Below are positions 55,346 to 64,000 of a stretch of DNA of 64,000 nt, piece after piece; within the stretch, counting starts at the first letter, position 1, and each line of letters opens with the position of its first letter. The position numbers were made by a program, and so were the translations under genes. Source of the stretch: Iris pallida (taxonomy: Eukaryota > Streptophyta > Magnoliopsida > Asparagales > Iridaceae); assembly GCA_029216955.1 (NCBI GenBank), contig JANAVB010010791.1:1274685-1338684 (forward strand), read 5' to 3'. The notes under the pieces were generated by a model. The model saw only the letters and a list, made by a program, of their open reading frames with translations, did no database searches and was not told the origin of the DNA.

Positions 55346-55585
55346 TAAACAAAATTTTTTTTTGTCCGGGCAAAAGAAAAATACCCACCTATTCTTAAGG
55401 GATAGGATTTCTATGTTTATGGATAAACTATTTATCCGGTTATTATAATTTCCGTGGATAAATTTTTTATAACCCAAACAAACATGGTAATAGATTTCCA
55501 CCCAAATTTTGATTATTTATAAGGGCACATCATTTTGATCAAGGCTATCCCATTTTTAAGTTTGATTTATTTAAAAGTTTGTCAT
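55346..55585. other. AT-rich spacer before element 2
   Basis: No gene. Contains aaggctatcccattt (about 55541), repeated as agggctatcccattt at 55600 inside the end of element 2. Confidence 0.35.
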
Positions 55586-56740
55586 TGAAAAAATTACTCA
55601 GGGCTATCCCATTTCTAGGTATAAAAGCCAATTCTTCTATTTTTGCTCTCTTCTTCCTCAACACATCCAAGAAGAAGAAGAACAAGAAAAAAAAAAGAAA
55701 AAGAAGAAGAAAAAGAAAAAGAACAAAAATGTGGGATGTGTTTTCTTCTCATTTTCTTCTTCTTCACCATTTTCATTCTCACCATCTCCATCAAAACCCT
55801 AATTTTCTTCTCATTTCCAATTTAGATGGCACCCAAAGGCTTCTCATAATATGCAAATCCTAATATGGGTGGAAACCCTAATATTGGTGTTCAACAAGTA
55901 CAACCAAGAAGAACAATAATGGACTTGCTGTTCAAAGTGTAAACTAGGACTGCTTAATTTTCTGGCAGTCCTACGAACTGATAGGACTGCCAGAAATAGT
56001 GGCAATCCTACTTCACAACAAGTGAAACCAAGGACTGCCATAATTTCTGGCAGTCCTACATACAGTCTGGACTGCCAGAATTTGTGGCAGTCATTGGTTT
56101 CACTTGCTGTGAAGTAGGACTGCAACTATTTCTGGCAGTCCTATCAATTTGTAGGACTGCCAGAAAATTAGGCAGTCCTAGTCGATGCGAGTTTTTTCGA
56201 TCATGTTTATTTGGGTTTAATTCAAATGAGTAATTTTTCACTCCAAATAATTCAAATGTTTATTTCTGGCAGTCCTATCAATTTGTAGGACTGCCAGAAA
56301 ATTAGGCAGTCCTAGTCGACGTGGGTTTTTTTCTATCATGTTTATTTGAGTTTAATTCAAATGAGTAATTTCCCACTCCGAATGTACTTGAGATTTTAAT
56401 TCAAATGGATTACAATAATTGAAATAAACATTGTAATATAATCAAAATAAATTGTTAGGGTTTTGGAAAGAAAGAGAAAAAATATTTTGCTTAGGGAGGG
56501 AGGAAATGGTGGAGGAGAAGAGGAAGAAGAAGATGTTGCTTAGGGAGGGAGAAAATGGTGGAGGAGAAGAGGAAGAAAAAGATGAGCGAAAATAGGGTTT
56601 AGAAGAGAAAGAGTGAAATGTGAAAATGAAACTAAAATTTGGAGTTTGCAGGGATGGGGTGTGGGGGGTTGGGTTGGAACAGTCCTATGAGAACAGTCCT
56701 ATGAGTAAAAAAAAGACTGTCCTGAGTAAATTTTTTCAAA
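55586..56740. mobile_element. Hairpin-rich element 2, short relative of element 1
   Basis: The ends ttgaaaaaattactcagg (from 55586) and cctgagtaaattttttcaa (to about 56739) form a TIR of about 19 bp with one indel. The interior has the same ggactgcca/tggcagtcc hairpins as element 1 (55945-56185 and 56265-56315), a CT-rich left part with an aatttag|atggcaccc phrase, and a GA-rich right part (ggtggaggagaagaggaag). No complete coding frame. It ends 165 bp before the PPR start codon. Confidence 0.6.
55945..56315. repeat. Hairpin array of element 2
   Basis: About ten ggactgcc(a) half-sites alternating with (t)ggcagtcc. Here most loops are gaa(a/t)... (ggactgccagaaa...tttctggcagtcc), unlike the GC-rich loops of element 1. 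A segment of about 90 bp (cagtcctatcaatttgtagg...) is directly repeated at about 56138 and 56270. Confidence 0.85.
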
Positions 56741-56904
56741 CCTGAGCTAGTTCCGAATTCCGATCAAAAATTGATGTGCCGTTATATGTTACCTAAATTT
56801 TTTCCGGAATAAAAAAAATACCGGGTATCAAACGCCCCCTCGAAAGAAAAAAAAAAAAAAAAAAAAACCTCTCAAACTCTAGTTCCGAAACCTCCACCGT
56901 CCGA

Positions 56905-58428
56905 ATGCCACCAGCAGTCAAGCTCTTCCACTTCCGCCGCCTGTCCACCGCTTCCCCCATCGACCCCGCGTCCCTCCTCCGACTCTGCACCGTCCTCTAC
57001 CAGCAACAGAACTCCCCACTTCCCGCCCTCCAGTCCCACCTCCGGAAACTCCACTTCCCTCCTCACTTCCCTGCACGAGCTTTTCCTGCAGGTGTGCAGC
57101 AAGTTCCCCTACACGTGGAGGCCGGTCCACAGCCTCCACCTCCACCTCTCTCTCGCCCACAGCTTCACCCACACGTGCACCACCGCCAACAAGGCCCTCG
57201 ACGTCTTCGGCCGGGCCCGCAACATCGACCTCCTCTCCTCCTTCCTCCGCGACAACCTCTCCGTCCTCTCCAACAGCCGCAGCACCCTCCGCATCGCCGC
57301 AACCCACTTGGGCCACGCCAGGGAGGTCAAGAAGTGCGTCGACCTAATACTCGAGCTCACCATGATCATACTCCTCCCTCACTCGTCGACAGCCTCAACG
57401 TCGTCGTAGCCACATTGTGCGACAGACGCCTGGTGGACGTCGCCAAGGCCGTCGTGTGGAAGGCTGTTGCCACCACCACCGCCACCATCCTCCCCGACGA
57501 GACCACTTACGGGCTCCTGGTCCTCGGGTTCTGCCGTGCCGGCGACCTGACGCAGGCGTGCAGGATCTGGAACAGGATGGTGGACTCCGGGCTCGAGCCG
57601 GACGTCGGGTCCTACGCAGAGATCGTCGTCACCCTCTTCAAAGCCAACCGGTTCGAGGACGCCATGGCCTTCTTCAAGACTATGAGGAGGAGGCGCTTTG
57701 CCGACATGGGCCTGGCTCCGTACAGGGAGGCGATCGGTTGGATGTGCAAGGAAGGGAGGATCACTTATGCGTTCATGGTGTTCGGTGATATGGTTAAGAG
57801 GGGGGTCGGGATCGACAATTCCACCTTGGGGGCTCTGGTTTACGGGCTCCTGGCGAGAAGGAGGGTTCGGGAAGGGTATAGGGTTCTGGAACGGGTGGAG
57901 AATCCGGACGTTAGTGTCTACCACGGGCTGGTGAAGGGGTTGGTGAGGATCCGGAGGGCCGCGGAGGCTACGCAGGTGCTGAGGGAGATGGTGCGCAGAG
58001 GGTGCGAGCCTACGATGCACACTTACATCATGCTCCTCCAGGGGCACCTGGGGAAGAGGGGGAGGAAGGCGAGGGACCCGCTCGTCAACTTTGAGAGCAT
58101 ATTCGTCGGGGGGTTGGTGAAGGCTGGGAAGAGGCTGCAGGCTACCAAGTACGTGGAGAGGATGATGTGGGGTGGGACAGAGGTGCCTAGGTTCGACTAT
58201 AACAAGTTCTTGCATTATTTTTCGGACGAGGAGGGGGTCGCCATGTTCGAGGAGGTGGGCAGGAAGTTGAAGGAGGTGGGTCTGGTCGATCTTGGGGATA
58301 TCTTCTTGGTCTACGGAGAGAGGATGTCTACGAGGGATAGGAGGAGGAGGGCGAGAGCCGGCTGTTTAGGGACACCACCAGAGGAGGAAATTCTATCTCT
58401 ACCATGTGCACAGTCACAATCTATTTGA
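56905..58428 (+). CDS. PPR protein, likely mitochondrial, resembling Arabidopsis At1g26500; two compensating frameshifts
   Basis: P-class pentatricopeptide repeat protein, a family that binds organelle RNA. The start at 56905 gives a short basic N-terminus (KLFHFRRLSTASPID) like a mitochondrial presequence. Helical repeats are clear from about residue 165: TYGLLVLGFCRAGDLTQACRIW, SYAEIVVTLFKANRFEDAM, STLGALVYGLLARRRVREGY, YHGLVKGLVRIRRAAEA. A conserved tail follows (HTYIMLLQGHLGKRGRK, DPLVNFESIFVGG, VPRFDYNKFLHY). From memory the whole matches the PPR protein encoded by Arabidopsis At1g26500. Between about 57055 and 57375 the family sequence (ELFLQVCSKFPYTWRPVHS...) lies in the +2 frame, so residues 51-157 of the open frame are a Pro/Arg-rich mistranslation. 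Either a one-base gain and one-base loss are sequencing errors, or this is a pseudogene. Third positions are strongly G/C, unlike all neighbours. Confidence 0.85.
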   Translation: MPPAVKLFHFRRLSTASPIDPASLLRLCTVLYQQQNSPLPALQSHLRKLHFPPHFPARAFPAGVQQVPLHVEAGPQPPPPPLSRPQLHPHVHHRQQGPRRLRPGPQHRPPLLLPPRQPLRPLQQPQHPPHRRNPLGPRQGGQEVRRPNTRAHHDHTPPSLVDSLNVVVATLCDRRLVDVAKAVVWKAVATTTATILPDETTYGLLVLGFCRAGDLTQACRIWNRMVDSGLEPDVGSYAEIVVTLFKANRFEDAMAFFKTMRRRRFADMGLAPYREAIGWMCKEGRITYAFMVFGDMVKRGVGIDNSTLGALVYGLLARRRVREGYRVLERVENPDVSVYHGLVKGLVRIRRAAEATQVLREMVRRGCEPTMHTYIMLLQGHLGKRGRKARDPLVNFESIFVGGLVKAGKRLQATKYVERMMWGGTEVPRFDYNKFLHYFSDEEGVAMFEEVGRKLKEVGLVDLGDIFLVYGERMSTRDRRRRARAGCLGTPPEEEILSLPCAQSQSI

Positions 58429-58842
58429 AGGTAAGAGTTGCTATTTTCTCTTAGTTGTTAATACCAATGTGACTAACTTTATGTAGTCTGCTCAGTCGCC
58501 CATAAAGAGAGTTCTTGACTTGGCTCAAGTTCTACCGTGCTTGTTAGTAAGCTAAAAAAGGGTAGGACTGCAAATTAGCATAGAAGCTTGCAAGCTTGAC
58601 TTCAATAATGAGCACAGCTTGAACATGGAAATGGTTCTTAAGGAGCATAGCTTGAACAAAGGAAACTCGGCTTGCGAGCTGCCGAACAAGCTGTACTTAC
58701 GGCCTAATGAACTTTTATCCTCTACAGCGCATGTAAAATGCACTCAGCTTGACTTACGGACAAGCTATGACTTGCGAAGAAGCTATTGCTAGTTTTGATA
58801 CAAATGAAGTCCAACCTATGGCCTAATGGACTTCATTTTTGG
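58429..58842. other. Downstream flank of the PPR gene
   Basis: A gtaagag splice-donor-like sequence comes a few bases after the stop (ttgaag|gtaagag, about 58430), so a 3' UTR intron is possible. The rest has repeated aagcttg phrases and two cc(t)a(c/t)ggcctaatg(a/g)actt phrases. No gene seen. Confidence 0.4.
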
Positions 58843-58855
58843 NNNNNNNNNNNNN
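58843..58855. other. Assembly gap (13 N)
   Basis: Thirteen undetermined bases, directly followed by sequence duplicating 31683 onward. Confidence 0.98.
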
Positions 58856-60232
58856 ATTAGAATTTTACCTAACATTGGGTGTCTCCAGAGTGTTACTTGT
58901 TCTTCCTTTCTTTAACCATGAACTGGGCCCACTATTTTAATAAGTACTTCCTTATTCCATGCATAACATTTTCTTATTGCATCTGCTTCTTATTTTTTTA
59001 TTCTTTTTCGTGTGGTGAACGAGAGGAGAGCCCGGTGCAGTAGTCGAACCCGCGGCTGGAGGTGCACTCGGCCACAGAGCTTCGACTAGCTAGGGAGAGT
59101 TATCCTTACTACTGGCAAGGTTGGGCGATACGATACTGTCGTCGAACTGACTGCTCCAACATTCTGCAGTGCACCCGTCTGTGTAGCCGGTGCCGGGGGT
59201 CCAGAACGGGGCGGAGTGGTTGCTGGAGTAGGCCGCAGTAGCTAGTGACACCCCTCCGGCGCGGGATCACTAGAATAGTACGTTTGGAGGACTTGGACTG
59301 GTCTACCTGGTGGTTTGATGCCCCTCTCGTGCATCTACACGCCTGGCCGTGCGTGTTGGTGCCCAGGCGGGATGACATGGCGTGCCTATCGATGACGACT
59401 TCAAGCCACGGTGATAGGACAACTCCCTTGTGGGGGCTGCCTCGTGGTGAACTCGGACTGCACAACAACGGCCATGTCTCTGTTGTAATTCCACGGCGAG
59501 GCCGATTATGCTAACGCCAATCGACAGGAATCCTCGCACGGCTCGCATGTTCATGATTGAACAATTGACGGGGTGGTGAACGAAAATGTTGGTGGTGGGG
59601 TGAAGATATTGTATGTGGTGGTCGATGGTGTTTCCCTATGTTGCATGGAGGAGGCCGGTGATAGTTAGGTAGGTAAGAGGGAAGGGGACGATATTGGTAT
59701 ATCAAGTGAAGATGATGAAAAGGAAGAGTTGGAAAATGGCACTGCGGCTAGGGTTTCCTTTCCCTGGTTGTTGTTATTATATAGGCAGTTGAGTTATTAG
59801 AGTCTATGGGCTGCTTTGGGATAACCGGCCTTAGGGTTTAGGTTTTGTAGGATGTTCTATAAGAGCACAGCTGCTAAGCTACTACTTAATATACCTACAC
59901 TATATTAAGATAGAAATTTGAATAAACAAAATGCATGCATATAGCAATTAATAATCCAAATAATTCATTCTAGAGTATTTAGTTGCGTAAAATAATAAAT
60001 AAAAATTTTATAATGCTTGCTAAAAAGACGAAATGACTTAATAAAGAAATTAATTACGTGGGAGGGTCTATTGGCTGTATAATGTTTATATACAAGCCAA
60101 TTGATATTTCGAATGACTTAAACCCAGCAGAAATTTAAATACCATAGATATCTATTCGTCAAATAATCAAGAAACTTATAAAAAATTAATTCAAAGAAAA
60201 TATTTCTAAAAATTCCGGGAAAAGGGGTCACA
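58856..60232 (-). mobile_element. Second copy: outer part of solo LTR C
   Basis: Equivalent to 31683-33060, including the minus-strand TATA box and the GC-rich patch with chance frames. It ends ggggtcaca followed by gtagc (60233-60237). Confidence 0.85.
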
Positions 60233-60237
60233 GTAGC

Positions 60238-62739
60238 CGCCCTGGCCGCAGCAGCCCCGGAGCAGACAAATCCGACTTCGTTTCAAAAATCCCGTCGTGA
60301 CGCGTGAATCGCGCAGTCAGAATTCATGTTCCTGAACAGCAACTTTGTGTGTATTTTCTGGACGATTCGACCGTTGGATCGTCGAACTATTTTCTCCGTT
60401 GCAGTCTCGGTATACAGCTCTACCTTCACCAAAAAAATTTAGCCATTAATTCTGTCATTTGCTAGGTTAAATTTGGCCACCAATTACCCGAATAATTTTG
60501 ACAGTTTCGTGGTGCCAACTTTGTAGATTTATTTCTCCGCCAACGTAGCTCTGTTTAGTAAGACACCAATTCCTGTGCACAGCTGGTATAACCCTTTTCT
60601 TATGATAAGAATTTTGTTTCATCGTGAGGTCGTTTGATTGGATGAATTTGATGCCAAAGTTGGTCGTTCGAATTCATAAATTTCAACTTGTAAAATTTTA
60701 ATTTTGGACCCGGGACTCTGGATTCTAATTCTGACACCACTAGTGGACTCATGGTATCGTTCTGCCCCAAATTCATATATAGTTTGCTAGATTGGTGGAC
60801 ATGGGACCCGACACGTATTTCGGTGTAAATCGGGTCCCATATTCCGGTTTGATGGGTCATTTTAAGATTGGCTCATCGGAATCCAATTCTGGATATACCG
60901 TTAGGTTCGTATTGTCCTTCTGGACTCGTTGACATATACTTTGCTAGAATTAGTGGACTTTGTCTTTGGCACGCATTTTCGTGCAAACCGGATTCCAACA
61001 TCTGGGTCAACGTGTCATTTTGAAATTCATATATAGTTTACTAGATTTGGAGAACATGGGCCTAGGTACGCATTTCGGTGCAAATCGGGTCCCACAGTCC
61101 CAGTCGACGGGTCATTTTGAGATCGGCTCATCGGAATCCAATTCCGGATGTATCGTTGGTTTCATATCGTCACTCTAGACTCGTGAACATATAGTTTGCT
61201 AGATTTTGATGACTTTAATACCTACACGAATTTTGGTACAATTTGGTCCAATATTTTAACCCAAAATTGCCATTTTGCCCCCGTATCCATAATTGGACTT
61301 ATTGATAGTATATCTTAGCTATTTTTCTTATTTCGGGAACGTTGGTGATGTTTGTTTCAGTATCCGGAGATGTTCGTGGAGACCCCTATGTTGCTACCAT
61401 TCTTGGACTTGACAATTTGCCTGCGAGACATCATCGGATTATTGCTTCACTACAGGCAAGATACCTTGCCATACTTTTTCTGTTTACATCATTCATATCT
61501 ATTCTTGTGTTGTTAGTTGGTGATACTGGTAGTGTTCGTCCAAGGATGACTTGGGTGCTATCGATGGTGGTATCGATGTTATGGGTGCGTGCGTGTGACT
61601 TAGAGTTAGTAGACGTACCTAGAAGGGTGAAGTTATCCCGAATAACTTATATGACTTGTCACGAGACATTACACGGTACTGTGAGTGAGGATTCATTGTG
61701 TTGGCACGAGCTTATGCATTCGACTGATCATCGATGGGAGCGGTTCGTCTATCGGTACATATAGAGCTAGATGATGTCTAGGTTAGAGACTCACATTGAG
61801 ATATGGATTGTCTGAGTTGTGGATACGACTTGTACATTTCCTTGTACGAAAAAGGCAATCAGTTGGCGTATGGGACAGACAGTTATTTTATTTTAGCCTC
61901 AGTGTGACTCAGTTATGGGCGTGGTTACCATGAGACATACATACACTAGGGATATGTCCGATAGCGGCCACTAGCTGCGCTAGGTACGGTCGGAAGGTAT
62001 ACTAGTACATATATGTTTACATTAGCTCGTGGTTCGATGTCAGTCCGTATTTTAACGCAAATTCTTTATTCACCTACCCATACGCTCCAAAGTCATCTTC
62101 AACATGCATTCACATAGAATGGTTAGTTCGTGTACCTATGTCGGATCGTATCATGGGACAGTAACTTATCATGGGCTGGTATGATATTCATTGATCATGG
62201 TTGGTCAGAGATATGGTTTACTGATTGATGATTGGATATTGGACCGTGTTATGATTCGGGTTGGTTTTTTTATTCAATTCATATTATGGCATGTATTTTC
62301 GTATCTTGCTACGTCTCACTGAGGACCTGGTGATCTCTCCAGATATTTGCTAAGAAGTTAGTACAGAGTAGCTGGACAGGTATTGTGTGATGCACTGATG
62401 TTTCAGGTATATATATGTTTTCTCTAGTATTTCATTTACTCTTTCCTGTATACATTTACCTTTATTTGCTTCATGTTGCTATGTAGCCTATTATTTGCAA
62501 GCTTATTCCTTTCTCGAGTTTGCTCGAACATGTATATTACTGGGTGGCTAACTTTAATATTTTATCTTTATTCTTGATATTCGTTTCGTTACTGTGGATT
62601 AAGATATAGATGATAAATTACTTTTAGTACCATTGACAACGTAGTACGTCTAGGGATAAGTCCATTAAATTGGAAACTTATCCTAGATCATATTGCTCGC
62701 TTATCAAGTTCTTGTATATTTTAGAACTGGGGTGTGACA
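60238..62739 (+). mobile_element. Second copy: element A1 5' LTR, second part
   Basis: Equivalent to 33066-35568, with the 140-aa frame at 61342-61764 unchanged. Confidence 0.88.
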
Positions 62740-64000
62740 TATTTTTGTGGTGGCCCATGCAGGTCTAGATAAATCGTTTCAGTTATGTTATTGTACTGAA
62801 CGAGCATGCATTAGGATATATATTAGAACCACAATCCACTACTACTATTGAAAATTCCTTCGACTTCTACTGTCGCCCTTGAAAATTCGTATTTATGCTC
62901 AATCATGCCATTCTTGAATTCCTATTTATGAATTCTTGACTTTCCTCCATCGGAAGGAAGAACATTTGTGTTGATGATCATTTTGTCATTATCTTATTAT
63001 TGATTGCAACTAAGACAGATAGAATATTTCATAGGTGGTTATTTAGGGTATGTAGAAGGTTTGGATAGACGTCACTACTAGATGTACCGATACGATATGA
63101 ATGACAATTCTATCGAGGTTTAGTTCCTATAGGAAAATCCCTCGGGTTGAATGATTTGCTGAGTCGCAAATTAGTGATTCGACAACATTATGTAAATTAT
63201 CACATTGAGTCAGAAAGTTTTACCTAAAGGATATAGTAACCCATGCTTGACAGGACTACGTGACTAGCTAAGGTGGGTAGGCTTGTATATACACTCCACC
63301 AAGATAGGATATGGAATTGAGTACGATACCAGCTTAACCCCAACAGAAAACACGAGGATCATTAGACTAAACCATGCCGCCCTTGTCTAGGCTAGCCTAA
63401 GTTGGAATAGAAGTTAACGTGATCCATGCGGGTTGATTTGAAGAATATGAAGATTCCTTGATCATAAAGGATGGGATGAGTACGAATACAACTTGAAGGA
63501 AGATACATTTGGACTTTTGATTAAAGAGCACAAACCTGAAGGATGGTAGAAAATAGAGTCTGAGGATTCTGACGGGATAAAACAAATTGATAGAGCATGA
63601 TGATCATGACTAGATATAAACTTTGGAGTTATATTGTACAAAAAAATTTGAAGAATTTTCACGTAGAGGTTATAAAAATCATGAGTATGATATAATGGGA
63701 AAAGAAATTTTCTTGGATAATAAGGAATTGTCCTAGGATGATTAGGTATCAGGCAGAAATGTGATCTAGGAATAGGTAAGACTAAGTTAGACTAGTCAAC
63801 CAACTCTATATTGGATGAGTCAAACCTTGAATGAACTATTGGAGATGGGGACTGAAAGAATGACCAATAGAGTTAGACTATGATAGAGGTATTAGATATA
63901 AGTGCTTACTTGACCAAGACTCAAATATTTCCTAGCAGATAGTTAGGCGTGCTTATGGGAACGTATAATTGCTTATGGATAGATAAGATAAATCATTGGT
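62740..64000 (+). mobile_element. Second copy: start of the A1 internal region
   Basis: Equivalent to 35569-36829. It begins with the tRNA-Ile-type primer-binding site (62748-62765) and is cut by the window end. No coding region recognised. Confidence 0.88.

Larger units (their letters stand above)
58856..64000 (+). repeat. Near-identical second copy of 31683-36829
   Basis: Collinear with the first copy at an offset of 27173, changing to 27172 and then 27171 after two one-base differences (an A run near 32830 versus 60003, and gatttgg versus gattgg near 33618/60790). I saw no other differences where I compared. It contains part of solo LTR C (to 60232), the A LTR (60238-62739) and part of the A internal region to the window end. 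Confidence 0.95.

Noticed and set aside
57379..58215. 278-aa minus-strand frame opposite the PPR gene
   Set aside because: Antisense shadow of a GC3-rich coding region. It has Pro/His-rich low-complexity composition, and the plus strand has clear PPR homology.

Overview
The window is plant nuclear DNA, almost entirely nested transposable elements, with one recognisable host gene: a PPR protein gene at 56905-58428. An angiosperm is indicated by the PPR gene, a Tekay-type and a Tat/Ogre-type Ty3/gypsy element, a MuDR-type MULE, a hAT element and a plant LINE. The PPR gene is rich in G/C at third codon positions, which is common in monocots and some early-diverging angiosperms, but the species cannot be named from this.

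Layout, left to right. 298-3586 is a decayed LINE interrupted by a non-autonomous hAT element (939-2429, 8-bp target duplication). 3587-7612 is an unusual element packed with short hairpins (AGGACTGCCA...TGGCAGTCCT) that carries a fragment of a Tm-1-like (UPF0261) gene. 7613-8564 holds an unassigned stretch and the 3' end of a minus-strand gypsy element. A MULE begins near 8565 and ends near 53066; its transposase gene is split by an LTR element, family A (target duplication aatcc). The MULE 5' half plus A was tandemly duplicated (A1 from 9615, A2 40407-50379; junction about 39514). A 3.5-kb solo LTR, family C (11026-33060, target duplication gtagc), then entered the A1 5' LTR, and C was itself entered by a complete Tekay element, B (11528-22057), and a defective Tat/Ogre-like element, D (23107-31151).

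After the MULE come a MITE, 1.75 kb of T-poor A-rich low-complexity DNA, a second hairpin element (55586-56740) and the PPR gene. A 13-N gap (58843-58855) is followed by a near-identical second copy of 31683-36829, probably an assembly redundancy.

Functional links. A has no recognisable gag-pol, but shares with B an 18-nt primer-binding site matching tRNA-Ile and the sequence leading into the polypurine tract, so A is probably a non-autonomous element served by Tekay machinery. D has lost protease, reverse transcriptase and RNase H and fuses gag in frame to integrase; its LTRs, gag and 3' region are full of ordered repeats, including an 18-bp GCCGCATG periodicity. Inferred order of events: MULE, then A, then tandem duplication, then C, then B and D.
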